DNA of 64,000 bases from positions 2,284,808 through 2,348,807 of the forward strand of contig NZ_JARRAG010000001.1 in assembly GCF_029589435.1 (NCBI RefSeq). The letters are read 5' to 3'. The notes under the pieces are model-generated. The model saw only the letters and a program-made list of their open reading frames with translations, ran no database searches and was not told where the DNA came from. Shown one piece after another: positions 44,365 through 53,087 of the stretch (positions within the stretch are counted from its first letter, which is position 1; each line of letters opens with the position of its first letter). The position numbers were made by a program, and so were the translations under genes. Origin of the DNA: Paludisphaera mucosa. Lineage in GTDB: Bacteria > Planctomycetota > Planctomycetia > Isosphaerales > Isosphaeraceae.

Positions 44365-45249
44365 TCACTTCTTGGGGTCGAGGTTCTGCTTCAGCTCTTC
44401 GGGCGTGACCTCGGAGGCGACGCCGCCGGCGGGGACGTCGAGGCCGGCCGTCCAGAGGATGGCGTTGAGGTTGAGCTTGCGGAAGTTCGGGTCGCCCCAG
44501 TTGGCGTGGGCGTGGCCGCCGGTGAATCCGTATCCCCGGCCGCCGTCGGGCCGCTCGACGACCCAGGCGAGGACCTCGGGGCGGCCCTTGGCATCCTGAA
44601 TATGCTTGTAGGGGCCGGCCGGCGACGTGTGCGAGCTGTCGCGGGTGGCGTCGTCCGGCTTGGCGACGAGAATCGGTGTCACCCCCTTCATCTCCGGGCG
44701 GAAGCGGATGTTGTAGTACCACTCGTCGACCACGGCGAACGGCTTCACGCCGCGGGCGATCGGGTGGTCGGGCAGGCTCTCGATGGCGGCCTTCCAGTGG
44801 GGGTTGGTCGAGAAGGCCGTCTCGTAGTAGCCGCCGATCCAGTCGAGGAACTTGTCGCCGGGCTCGCCCTTGGGGACCTCGACGCCGTAGTGCATGAAGC
44901 CGAGGCCGACGCCCTTCTCGGCGAGTTTCTGGAGCTTGGCCGGGTGGTCGCCCTGGATGGCGGGATGGCCGCCGCCGCCGTCCATGAAGAAGATCAGGGC
45001 CCTGACGCCGTCGAAGACGGACTCGTCCTTGGGCCAGCCGCCGGCGACGACCACGGGCTCGACGCCCGGGACCTCGGCCAGGCATTTGGCGAGCAGCTTG
45101 CAGCCGGCGTTGAACTCGTGGTCGCCGGGGCCGTGGCTGGGCCGGCCGGCGATCAGGACGATCTTGGTCGGGTCCGCGGCCTCGGCCCTCGCGACGAAGG
45201 TCGCCGCGAGGAGGAGGGCCGCGAGGCCGACGAAGCGATACCGCGTCAT
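44365..45249 (-). CDS. ThuA-like exported protein (trehalose utilisation fold)
   Basis: 294 residues with a signal peptide (FVGLAALLLAATFVARAEA). The body is the ThuA/class I glutamine amidotransferase-like fold: IVLIAGRPSHGPGDHEFNAGC, ALIFFMDGGGGHPAIQ, GVGLGFMHYGVEVPKG (family: hyG), WIGGYYET and GRGYGFTGGHAHANW. In planctomycetes ThuA proteins often lie near Gfo/Idh dehydrogenases, as here, which suggests carbohydrate catabolism in the periplasm. No catalytic cysteine of the amidotransferase type is visible, as usual for ThuA. Its start is 175 bases after the Gfo/Idh stop, past a terminator. Confidence 0.85.
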   Translation of the reverse strand: MTRYRFVGLAALLLAATFVARAEAADPTKIVLIAGRPSHGPGDHEFNAGCKLLAKCLAEVPGVEPVVVAGGWPKDESVFDGVRALIFFMDGGGGHPAIQGDHPAKLQKLAEKGVGLGFMHYGVEVPKGEPGDKFLDWIGGYYETAFSTNPHWKAAIESLPDHPIARGVKPFAVVDEWYYNIRFRPEMKGVTPILVAKPDDATRDSSHTSPAGPYKHIQDAKGRPEVLAWVVERPDGGRGYGFTGGHAHANWGDPNFRKLNLNAILWTAGLDVPAGGVASEVTPEELKQNLDPKK

Positions 45250-45333
45250 GGGGCGTCCTCGACTGGGTGTCTCAAGGGGGGGGAATCGTGGAGGGGCGTC
45301 GGCGGGGCTCGCCGACGGGCTGCGAAAGGAAAA

Positions 45334-45373
45334 GGGCGGGGCGCCGGGAGGAAGTCCTCGCGACGCCCCGCCC
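45334..45373 (-). terminator. Rho-independent terminator of the Gfo/Idh gene
   Basis: GGGCGGGGCG (45334-45343) pairs with CGCCCCGCCC (45364-45373); the loop contains a second small stem (GAGGA/TCCTC). On the minus strand the stem is followed by TTTTCCTTT. It lies 51 bases beyond the stop at 45424 and separates the Gfo/Idh gene from ThuA. Confidence 0.8.
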
Positions 45374-45423
45374 CATCGTCGGTGGTCAGGCGATTCGGGG
45401 CGGCCGGGGCCGTCCGAGAGAGG

Positions 45424-46689
45424 TCAGATCAGCTCGGTGACGCCCGGCCGGGGGAACTCGGGCTCCGCCATGCTCCCCTTCATGTCGAGCGACTTGGGGA
45501 AGGTGTCGAGCTTGGACTCGAGCGCCTGCTCCCACGTCACGGCCTGGCCGGTGTAGGCCGACATCCGGCCCATGATCGCGGTGAGGGTGCTCTCGGCGAC
45601 CTGCTTCAGCTCGTTGAGCGGCTGGCCGGCGACGATGCTCTCCAGCAGGTGGGTGTGCTCGTGGACGTAGGCGTTGCCGTCCTGCACGCGGACCCGTTCC
45701 TTGTTGGCGCCCGAGAAGCGGTAGCCGCCGCTCTGGAACCGGCCCTTGGTGCCGACGATCGTCTCGGAGACGTTGTTCTCGCAGCCGGGGATCTGGCGGC
45801 ACATCGACATCAGGTGGACGTCGTTGGGGTACTCGTAGTCGACGGCGAAGTGGTCGTAGCTCTGGCCCAACTCCGGCCCGGCTAGCGTCTGCCGGCCGCC
45901 CATGCCCACGGCGCGGACGGGGTGGGCGCCGATGGCCCAGTTGGCCACGTCGAGGTTGTGGACGTGCTGCTCGACGATGTGGTCGCCGCAGAGCCAGACG
46001 AAGTGGTACCAGTTGCGGAGTTGGTACTCGACGTCGCTCCAGCTCGGCTGCCGCTTGTTGGCCCAGATGGCGCCCTGGTTCCAGTAGACCTGGCCGCCGT
46101 TGATCTCGCCGATGGCGCCGTCGTGGATCCGCTTCATGCTCTCGAGGTAGCCGGGCTGGTGGCGGCGCTGGGTGCCGACGACGACGGAGAGCTTCTTGGC
46201 CTTGGCCTCCTCGGCGGCGGCGATGACCCGGCGGATGCCGGTGCCGTCGACGGCCACGGGCTTCTCGGCGAAGAGGTGCTTGCCGGCCTTGACCACGGCC
46301 TCGATGTGGCCGGGGCGGAAGCCGGGAGGCGTGGCGAGGATCACGAGGTCGCAGCAGTCGATGACCTTCTTGTAGGCGTCGAGGCCCACGAAGCAGCGGT
46401 CGTCGGCGACGTCGTACTTCTCCTTCGAGTTCTGGCTGTTCTTGACGCTCTCGCGACAGTTCTTGAGGTGGTCCTCGAAGATGTCGCCCAGGGCGTGGAT
46501 CTTGATGTTGTAGGTGGTGCCGGCCGCCTCGCAGATGTTGTCGGCGGCGCCGGTGCCCCGTCCTCCGCAGCCGACGACGCCGACCTTGATGACGTCGTTG
46601 CCGCGGGCGTGGGCGTTGCTCATGAGGCCGAGGCCCGCGGCGGCCGCGGACGAGGTTTTCAGGAAGGTGCGACGATTGGGACCGGTCAT
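45424..46689 (-). CDS. Tat-exported Gfo/Idh/MocA oxidoreductase
   Basis: 421 residues. A twin-arginine leader (NRRTFLKTSSAAAAGLGLM) is followed by the Rossmann core (KVGVVGCGGRGTGAA, GxGxxG), LFAEKPVAVDG (EKP motif), VVVGTQRRHQPGYLE (family: GTQRRHxxxY) and YHFVWLCGDHIVEQHVHNLDVANW (catalytic His/Asp region). The type is typical of planctomycetes: an NAD(P)-bearing enzyme is folded in the cytoplasm and exported with its cofactor. The substrate is unknown. GGAG lies about 12 bases before the ATG. Confidence 0.93.
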   Translation of the reverse strand: MTGPNRRTFLKTSSAAAAGLGLMSNAHARGNDVIKVGVVGCGGRGTGAADNICEAAGTTYNIKIHALGDIFEDHLKNCRESVKNSQNSKEKYDVADDRCFVGLDAYKKVIDCCDLVILATPPGFRPGHIEAVVKAGKHLFAEKPVAVDGTGIRRVIAAAEEAKAKKLSVVVGTQRRHQPGYLESMKRIHDGAIGEINGGQVYWNQGAIWANKRQPSWSDVEYQLRNWYHFVWLCGDHIVEQHVHNLDVANWAIGAHPVRAVGMGGRQTLAGPELGQSYDHFAVDYEYPNDVHLMSMCRQIPGCENNVSETIVGTKGRFQSGGYRFSGANKERVRVQDGNAYVHEHTHLLESIVAGQPLNELKQVAESTLTAIMGRMSAYTGQAVTWEQALESKLDTFPKSLDMKGSMAEPEFPRPGVTELI

Positions 46690-46839
46690 GATTCGACGAC
46701 TCCGGGGGGAAGGGGTAGGCGGGACGCAGCCGGCCTCACGTGGTCGGGCGACGTCTCCGCCCCGGACTGAAGGTTGCCACTCGCTACGATCTGGACTCTC
46801 GATGGGATGAGGACTCCGATCGGGATCGCAAGGCGGGCC

Positions 46840-47889
46840 TCAGCGGGTCCCCTTGCCCTTGACCACGAGCGACTTGAGCCCCTTGAGGGACTCCTGCTCG
46901 TTCAGAGGGCGGACGACGCGGAAGCCGACGAAGGTGGCGTCGGTGTGCCACCAGATGCTCTGGGGACGCTGGGGATCCTGCACGCTCCACTCCAGGTCCG
47001 ACCCGCGTCGGGCCGCGCTGCGGAGCTTCTCGGCGTCGTCGTCCCACGAGCCGCCCCGGACCACGTAGGAATACTCCTTGGCGGTGGGGGGGGCGAACGG
47101 CTCGAGCGTGGGCTTGTCGCCGGCGAACTGCTTGTAGAAGTCGGGGACGTAGTGGTCCAGGCACCACTCGGCGACGTTGCCGTGGATGTCGTAAAGGCCC
47201 CAGGGGTTGGGCTTCTTCTTGCCGACCGGCTGGGGCTTCTCGGCGTTCTCGACGTACGAGGCGTATTCCTCGAGCCCGGCGGGATCGTCGCCGAAGAAGT
47301 AGGCCGTCTTGGTCCCGGCGCGGCAGGCGTACTCCCACTCGGCCTCGGTCGGCAGGCGGTAGACGAGGCCCGTCTTCTCGGAGAGCCAGCGGCAGTATTC
47401 CATGGCCGAGTGGTGGGTGATGCAGATGGCCGGCTGGTTCTTGTGGCCGTAGCCGAAGGTCATGTCGGCGTAGGGCGGGGTCGGCCGCGTCACCGCGTCG
47501 GCCTTCATCTCGGTCGCGACCTGGTTCTTGAGGTCGACGCCCTCGCGGGTCTTCTTCTTGAGGTCGAGCGAGAAGCAGAAGAGATCGTATTCGTCCCAGG
47601 TGACCTCGCGGGCGCCCATCCAGAACGGGGCGATGGCGACGGGGTGCTGGGGGCCCTCGTCCTCGCCGCGCTTCTCCTCGGAATCGGGGCTGCCCATCAG
47701 GAACTGGCCGCCGGGGATCGGCACCAGGTCGAACTTCACGTCGGTCCCGGGGATGGCCTGGTTGTAGGCCTTCATCTCGGCTTCGGTCTTGACGACGGGG
47801 GCCTGGGCCGCGGCCGGGCCGGACCAGGCCCAGCAGAAGGCGAGGGCCAGGGCCACGGCGAGGCGGGGGGCGTGCGTCGAGCGGCTCAC
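46840..47889 (-). CDS. Secreted SUMF1/FGE-fold protein, apparently not a formylglycine generator
   Basis: 349 residues from a GTG at 47889 (GGAG 10 bases upstream), which places a signal peptide (LAVALALAFCWAWSGPAAAQA) near the start; the frame is open 91 codons upstream. The SUMF1 core is clear: IPGGQFLMGS, HPVAIAPFWMGAREVTWDEY, RLPTEAEWEYACRAG, YDIHGNVAEWCLDHY and YVVRGGSWDDD, ending GFRVVR. In true formylglycine-generating enzymes two cysteines follow the RGGS motif; here that stretch (RSAARRGSDLEW) has none. A carbohydrate- or cofactor-binding role is more likely than sulfatase maturation. Confidence 0.85.
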   Translation of the reverse strand: MSRSTHAPRLAVALALAFCWAWSGPAAAQAPVVKTEAEMKAYNQAIPGTDVKFDLVPIPGGQFLMGSPDSEEKRGEDEGPQHPVAIAPFWMGAREVTWDEYDLFCFSLDLKKKTREGVDLKNQVATEMKADAVTRPTPPYADMTFGYGHKNQPAICITHHSAMEYCRWLSEKTGLVYRLPTEAEWEYACRAGTKTAYFFGDDPAGLEEYASYVENAEKPQPVGKKKPNPWGLYDIHGNVAEWCLDHYVPDFYKQFAGDKPTLEPFAPPTAKEYSYVVRGGSWDDDAEKLRSAARRGSDLEWSVQDPQRPQSIWWHTDATFVGFRVVRPLNEQESLKGLKSLVVKGKGTR

Positions 47890-47983
47890 TTTGATATGCT
47901 CCAGCAGGTCGAGTTCCGACCGAGACGCGCGCTCGGACGGCGAATGGGGATCGTCAGGGGGGGATACCGTGGCTCCGTCACCC

Positions 47984-49009
47984 ATGAGCGTTCGCCTGAG
48001 CGCTTTGGTCCTGGTTTCGACTCTCGTCGGTTCGGGGTCGGCGGGCGAGCTTGGGCGTTTCGAGTTCGTCGAGACGCACATGGGAAGCTCGTTCAAGATT
48101 CTTTTATACTCCACCGACGAAACCGCCGCCAGACGCGCGTCCCGCGCCGCGTTCGATCGCATCGCCCGGCTCGACGCGGTGCTCAGCGACTATGACGTCG
48201 ACAGCGAACTCTCCCGGCTCTCGGCGGCCTCCGGCGGCCCCCCAGTCGCGGTCGGCCCCGAGCTGTTCGACGTGCTGGAGAGATCCAGATATTGGTACGA
48301 CAGGACCGAAGGGCGCCTCGATCCGACGATCGCGCCCGTGGGCCGATTGTGGCGCCGCGCCCGCCGCGAGCGCAAGCTCCCCGAGCCCGACAAGCTCGCC
48401 GAGGCCCTGCCGCTCGTGGGCATGGACAAGCTGGTCCTCGACCCCGCGGCCCGGACCGTCCGGCTGACGAAGTCCGGCATGAAGCTCGACGTCGGCGGCA
48501 TCGCCAAGGGCTACGCCTCGCAGGCGGCGATCGACGTGCTCCGCGCCCAGGGGATCGACCGGGCCCTGGTCGCCGGCGCGGGCGACATCGCCGTCTCCGG
48601 CCCGCCGCCCGACGCCCCGGGCTGGACGATCGGCGTCGCCACGCTGGAGCCCTCGAAGACCGAGCCCGAGATCTACCTGTCGCTCAAGGCCCAGGCCGTC
48701 TCCACCTCGGGAGACGCCGAGCGTTTCGTCGTCATCGACGGCCGCCGGTATTCTCACATCATCGACCCGAAGACCGGCCGGGCGATCGAGGACCGCGCCA
48801 GCGTGACCGTCGTCGCCCCCGACGGCGCGACGGCCGACGCGCTGGAGACCACGGCCTACATGCTCGGGCCCGAGAAGGGCCTGGCCCTGATCGACTCGGT
48901 CCCCGGCGCGGCGGGCGTCTTCACCCGCGAGACGCCCGAGGGCCTCCGGCGGTACGAGTCGTCCCGGTTCAAGGACGTGCCTCGAGCCCGGCCTCGACCC
49001 GCTCCCTGA
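47984..49009 (+). CDS. apbE: FAD:protein FMN transferase (ApbE family)
   Basis: 341 residues with a signal peptide (SALVLVSTLVGSGSAGE). ApbE motifs: SDYDVDSELSRLS near 63-75, DPTIAPVGRLW, KLDVGGIAKGYA (family: DLGGIAKG) and STSGDAERFVVIDGRRYSHIIDPKTG, with the Mg/FMN-binding residues. It attaches FMN to Thr or Ser of partner proteins such as Na+-NQR/Rnf subunits, none of which is in view. A GTG at 47969, better spaced from a GGGGG site, would add five residues before the signal. The last 41 bases overlap the convergent mscL. Confidence 0.92.
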   Translation: MSVRLSALVLVSTLVGSGSAGELGRFEFVETHMGSSFKILLYSTDETAARRASRAAFDRIARLDAVLSDYDVDSELSRLSAASGGPPVAVGPELFDVLERSRYWYDRTEGRLDPTIAPVGRLWRRARRERKLPEPDKLAEALPLVGMDKLVLDPAARTVRLTKSGMKLDVGGIAKGYASQAAIDVLRAQGIDRALVAGAGDIAVSGPPPDAPGWTIGVATLEPSKTEPEIYLSLKAQAVSTSGDAERFVVIDGRRYSHIIDPKTGRAIEDRASVTVVAPDGATADALETTAYMLGPEKGLALIDSVPGAAGVFTRETPEGLRRYESSRFKDVPRARPRPAP

Positions 49010-49421
49010 GCAGGTTGCGGATCTCTTCCAGGAGCATCTGGTCCTTGGTCAGCGCGGGCGTCGGCTTCGCCGCCTCCTCCTTGCTGTTCCTCGTCAGCCA
49101 GCCCAGGAACTTGACGACGAAGACGAAGAGGGCCGCGGCCACGATCAGGAAATTGACGATCTCGGCGAGGAACTGGCCGTAGGGGATCGTCTTGCCGTCG
49201 ATCGTCCAGGCCCAGTGCTGATAGCCCTGGTCGGCGGGCAGGAAGACCCCCAGAACGGGCATGATGATATTCTTGACCAGCGAGTCGACGATCTTGCCGA
49301 AGGCCGTGCCCACCACCACGCCCACCGCCAGGTCCACGACGTTTCCCTTGAACGCGAACTTCTTGAACTGTTCCAGCAGCGACCAGACCTCTCTGGTGGG
49401 GTCGATGTTTTTCAGTCCCAT
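48969..49421 (-). CDS. mscL: Large-conductance mechanosensitive channel
   Basis: 150 residues, near the usual 136-150. MscL features: FKKFAFKGNVVDLAVGVVVGTAFGKIV (TM1 with the GxxxGxxxG-like pore), NIIMPVLGVF, a periplasmic loop and TM2 (AEIVNFLIVAAALFVFVVKFL), then a Lys/Glu-rich C-terminal bundle. It opens under osmotic downshock. AGGAGGAG lies about 6 bases before the ATG, an almost perfect ribosome site. The 3' end overlaps apbE by 41 bases. Confidence 0.97.
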   Translation of the reverse strand: MGLKNIDPTREVWSLLEQFKKFAFKGNVVDLAVGVVVGTAFGKIVDSLVKNIIMPVLGVFLPADQGYQHWAWTIDGKTIPYGQFLAEIVNFLIVAAALFVFVVKFLGWLTRNSKEEAAKPTPALTKDQMLLEEIRNLLRERVEAGLEARP

Positions 49422-49652
49422 GCCGACTCCTCCTGTATCGGGTTGGTGAATCCGGCCGACAGGGATCGCACATGACGTGCCGGCCGGGCGGCGGCGTCCT
49501 TGCGGGAGGCGGCGGGCGCGGCTATATCTGGTGACGGCGGCGTCCCACCGACCGACGCGCCGCCTCCCCCCGGATCCGCCCTCACCCCGCGCGACCTGGC
49601 GACGCCGCCACCTCCCGCCCCGCGAGGGCCCCTCCCCCCCTGGAGGCCCATC

Positions 49653-52600
49653 GTGCCACGCTCCTCGCTCGCCTTGAGAATCCCCGCGTTCGCGTTCGTT
49701 GTCGCCGTGACCGCCGGCCCGGCCCTCGCAGACGGCTACACGCGGCTCGCCCCCGCGGCCGTCAAGGCGGTCGCCTCCTCGCCGGCCTTCCCGGGCGATT
49801 ACGGTGCCGAGAACCTCCTCAAGCCGACGCCGTCCGCCGGCTGGGGCCTACATCCCGAGTACGCCTCGCACGCGGCCGGCGCGGCGACGTTCGTCGACTT
49901 CGACTTCGGCGCGCCGACCGCCGTCGGGGCCTTCCGCCACATCCAGCGCCGGACCCCGGACGTCGTCGCCGAGGCCGACCTCGTCTTCAGCGACGTGCCC
50001 GACTTCTCGAAGGAACTGGCCCGGGTCGCGATCCACCACCAGCCCCATCCGGGGGCGACGACCACTTCGGCCTTCGCGCCCGTCCGCGCCCGCTACGTCC
50101 GCTGGCAGGTGAAGGCCCTGATCCCGGGCAGCTCGCCCAACGTCGGCGGCCAGAGCGTCGAGTTCTTCTCTGTCGCAGGGACCGACCCGAAGCCGACGCA
50201 GCTCGGCGTCGAGGCCAAGGCGGACGCCATCCTCCCGAAGACGCCCGCCGGCGTCGTGCAGACGCTCCAGGTCGCGATCGCGTGTCCCTACGTCGAGCCG
50301 GTCCAGGCGACGTTGAGGGTCGCAGGGTGCGAGCCCCGGCCGGTCGACCTGGCCTTCGGCCGTCGCGTGGAGTCCTTCCCGATCCCGGCGGCCGACTCCG
50401 CCCGCACGATCCAGGTCGCGATCGAGGCCGGCGGCGAGGCCGTCGCCTCGCGAACGGTCGACCTCCCGCCCGTTCGGCCGCTGACGATCTACGTCCTGCC
50501 CCATTCGCACACCGACGTCGGCTACACCGGGATCCAGTCGGACATCGAGGAGAAGCAGGTGAACAACCTGCTCCAGGGGATGGCCGAGGCACGCCGGACC
50601 GCCGACTTCCCCGAGGGCGCCCGCTTCGTCTGGAACGTCGAGGGCACCTGGGTCGCCAAGATCTTCCTGGAGCGGCTCGGCGAGGCCGAACGCGCCGCGT
50701 TCGTGAAGGGCGTCCAGGACGGCTCCGTGGGGCTTAACGGCATGCTGCTCAACACGCTGACCGGCCTCTGCCGTCCCGCCGAGCTGCTCCGCCTCTTCCG
50801 CGAGGCCGCGAGGCTGGGCGAGTTGACCGGCAAGCCCGTGGATGCGGCCATGATCAGCGACGTCCCGGGCTACACCTGGGGGACCGTCTCGGCCATGAAC
50901 CAGGCCGGGATCCGCTACTTCTCGGTCGCGCCCAACTTCTTCGACCGGATCGGCGGGATCCTCGCCAACTGGGAGAACAAGCCGTTCTGGTGGGTCGGCC
51001 CCGACGGGACCTCGCGCGTGCTCGTCTGGATCCCCCGCAAGGGCTACGCGCTCTCGCACCTCTACCACGAGCCGTCGGAACGGTTCGCCCGCGAGTTCTG
51101 CGAGGACCTGGAGCGCCGGGGATACCCCTACGACATCGCCTACATCCGCTGGTCCGGCCTGGGCGACAACGCGACGCCCGACGGGTCGATCTGCGACTTC
51201 GTCAAGGACTGGAACGCTACGCACGCCTCGCCCCGATTCGTGATCGCCTCAACGAGCCTCGCCTTCCGCGCGTTCGAGGCGAAGTACGGCGACAAGCTGC
51301 CCGAGGTCCGCGGCGACTGGACGGCCTACTGGGAAGACGGCGCGGGCTCCACGGCGGTCGAGATGGCCCTCAACCGCGCCGCGTCCGACCGGCTGGCGCA
51401 GGCCGAGGCCCTCTGGGCGATGCTCCAGCCCCGCCGCTTCCCCGCCGCCGAGTTCGACAGGGCGTGGGACGACGTCTTGCTCTTCTCGGAGCACACCTGG
51501 GGGGCGCATTGCAGCGTCACGCAGCCGGCGATCCCCTTCACGACCGACCAGTGGGCCATCAAGCAGTCGTTCGCGACGGCCGCGAACCTCCAGTCCCGCA
51601 GGCTGCTCGGCCGGGCGGCGATGGGGGCGAACGGCTTCGAACCGGACCCCGCCGTCCGCGGCGACGACGTGGCCGCGCGGGTCAGCCGGATCGACGTCTA
51701 CAACACCTCGTCCTGGCCTCGAACCGAGGTCGTGTCGATCCCCCGCGAGGTCGCTCCTGCGGGCGACTTCGCGACCGACGACGCCGGCAAGGCCGTCCCG
51801 GCGCAACGGCTGGCGAACGACGAGCTGGCGCTCCTGGTGAGCGACCTGCCCCCGTTCTCGGGCCGGCGCTACACGATCCGGGCTCGGGCCGCGGACGCCT
51901 CGCCGTCGTCGACGCCTCCCGCCCCGGCCACGGCCGCTGGGGCCGTCCTCGCCAACGACAAGCTCCGCGTCCTCATCGACGAGACGACCGGGGCGATCGC
52001 CGAGCTGCGCGCCGAGGGGATCGACGCGAACCTCGTCGATTCGAGCGGGGGGCACGCGCTCAACGACTACCTGTACTTCACCGGCGACGACCCGGCGGCG
52101 GCCCGCCGCAACGATCCGGTGACGATCGGCGTGCGGAACAACGGCCCGCTGGTGGCTTCCCTGACGATCGAGTCGACCGCGCCCGGCTGCCACAGGCTCT
52201 CGCGCGAGATCCGCCTGGCGGCCGGCTCGGGCCACGTCGAGATGATCAACACCGTCGACAAGAAGCGCCTGGAAGCGGCGAGCTACATGTCGAAGGAAGG
52301 CAAGGAGAGCCTGAACTTCGCCTTCCCGTTCCACGTCCCCGGCGGCGAGATCCGGATCGACGCCCCGCTTACCGTATTCCGCCCCGAGGTCGACCAGCTC
52401 GCGGGCTCGTGCAAGAACTGGCTGACCGTCGGCCGCTGGGTCGACGTCGCCAACGCCGACTTCGGCGCGACCTGGGCGACGCTCGACGCGCCGCTCGTCC
52501 AGCTCGGCGGCCTGACCGCCAACCTGCTGAACTCCCAGGGCGACCCCGCCGTCTGGCGGCAGAAGATCGGGCCCACCCAGGAGGTCGACTCGTGGGCCAT

Positions 52601-53021
52601 GAACAACCACTGGGGGACCAACTACAAGGCGTACCAGGAGGGCCCGGCGGTCTTCCGATACGTCGTCCGCCCCCACAAGGGCCGGGTCGCCGACGCCGAG
52701 GCCTCGCGGTTCGCCGTCGCCCTGACCCAGCCCCTGGTGGTCGTCCCGGGCCGAGGCCGCGCGCCGGCGTCCGCCCCCCTGCTCCAGGTCGACCCGCCCG
52801 ACGTCCTCGTCGCCGAGCTGAAGCCGAGCGACGACGGCCGGGCGATCGTCGTCCGCCTGATGGGGGCCGAGGAGCCGAGGGGCGTCCGCTTGACCTGGGG
52901 CCTGACGCCCACGCAGGTCCGCCTGAGCGGTACCGGCGAGCAGCCGAATCAGGAGGTCGGCGACGCGATCACGGTCCCGGCCCGATCCATCATCACCCTG
53001 AGGGCCGAGTTTGCGGACTGA
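49653..53021 (+). CDS. Secreted GH38-type alpha-mannosidase with N-terminal F5/8-like domain
   Basis: 1122 residues from a GTG at 49653 (GGAGG 6 bases upstream). A signal peptide covers about 1-27. Residues about 30-170 resemble a discoidin/F5-8 carbohydrate-binding domain (DYGAENLLKPT, ATFVDFDFGAPTAVGAFRH, ARYVRWQV). The catalytic domain starts near 278: VLPHSHTDVGYT with zinc ligands H284? or H286 and D288, and MISDVPGYTWG with the probable nucleophile D403. The C-terminal half has the GH38 beta domains (ATFRPEVDQLAGSCKNW... type). It would trim alpha-mannosides outside the cell. Which zinc His is H284 or H286 is a residue-count estimate. Confidence 0.85.
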   Translation: MPRSSLALRIPAFAFVVAVTAGPALADGYTRLAPAAVKAVASSPAFPGDYGAENLLKPTPSAGWGLHPEYASHAAGAATFVDFDFGAPTAVGAFRHIQRRTPDVVAEADLVFSDVPDFSKELARVAIHHQPHPGATTTSAFAPVRARYVRWQVKALIPGSSPNVGGQSVEFFSVAGTDPKPTQLGVEAKADAILPKTPAGVVQTLQVAIACPYVEPVQATLRVAGCEPRPVDLAFGRRVESFPIPAADSARTIQVAIEAGGEAVASRTVDLPPVRPLTIYVLPHSHTDVGYTGIQSDIEEKQVNNLLQGMAEARRTADFPEGARFVWNVEGTWVAKIFLERLGEAERAAFVKGVQDGSVGLNGMLLNTLTGLCRPAELLRLFREAARLGELTGKPVDAAMISDVPGYTWGTVSAMNQAGIRYFSVAPNFFDRIGGILANWENKPFWWVGPDGTSRVLVWIPRKGYALSHLYHEPSERFAREFCEDLERRGYPYDIAYIRWSGLGDNATPDGSICDFVKDWNATHASPRFVIASTSLAFRAFEAKYGDKLPEVRGDWTAYWEDGAGSTAVEMALNRAASDRLAQAEALWAMLQPRRFPAAEFDRAWDDVLLFSEHTWGAHCSVTQPAIPFTTDQWAIKQSFATAANLQSRRLLGRAAMGANGFEPDPAVRGDDVAARVSRIDVYNTSSWPRTEVVSIPREVAPAGDFATDDAGKAVPAQRLANDELALLVSDLPPFSGRRYTIRARAADASPSSTPPAPATAAGAVLANDKLRVLIDETTGAIAELRAEGIDANLVDSSGGHALNDYLYFTGDDPAAARRNDPVTIGVRNNGPLVASLTIESTAPGCHRLSREIRLAAGSGHVEMINTVDKKRLEAASYMSKEGKESLNFAFPFHVPGGEIRIDAPLTVFRPEVDQLAGSCKNWLTVGRWVDVANADFGATWATLDAPLVQLGGLTANLLNSQGDPAVWRQKIGPTQEVDSWAMNNHWGTNYKAYQEGPAVFRYVVRPHKGRVADAEASRFAVALTQPLVVVPGRGRAPASAPLLQVDPPDVLVAELKPSDDGRAIVVRLMGAEEPRGVRLTWGLTPTQVRLSGTGEQPNQEVGDAITVPARSIITLRAEFAD

Positions 53022-53030
53022 GCGCGCGAA

Positions 53031-53059
53031 GCGACGCCGGGGGAACGCCCCGGCGTCGC
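53031..53059. terminator. Bidirectional terminator between GH38 gene and gltA
   Basis: GCGACGCCGGGG (53031-53042) pairs perfectly with CCCCGGCGTCGC (53048-53059) over a five-base loop; an outer GCGAAG/CTTCGC pair extends it with a small bulge. It sits between two convergent stops (53021 and 53088). Confidence 0.75.
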
Positions 53060-53087
53060 TCCTTCGCGGTCGATTCGCCGGCCGGGG

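Noticed and set aside
46840-47889. Formylglycine-generating enzyme for sulfatases
   Set aside because: The two required cysteines are absent after the RGGS motif.
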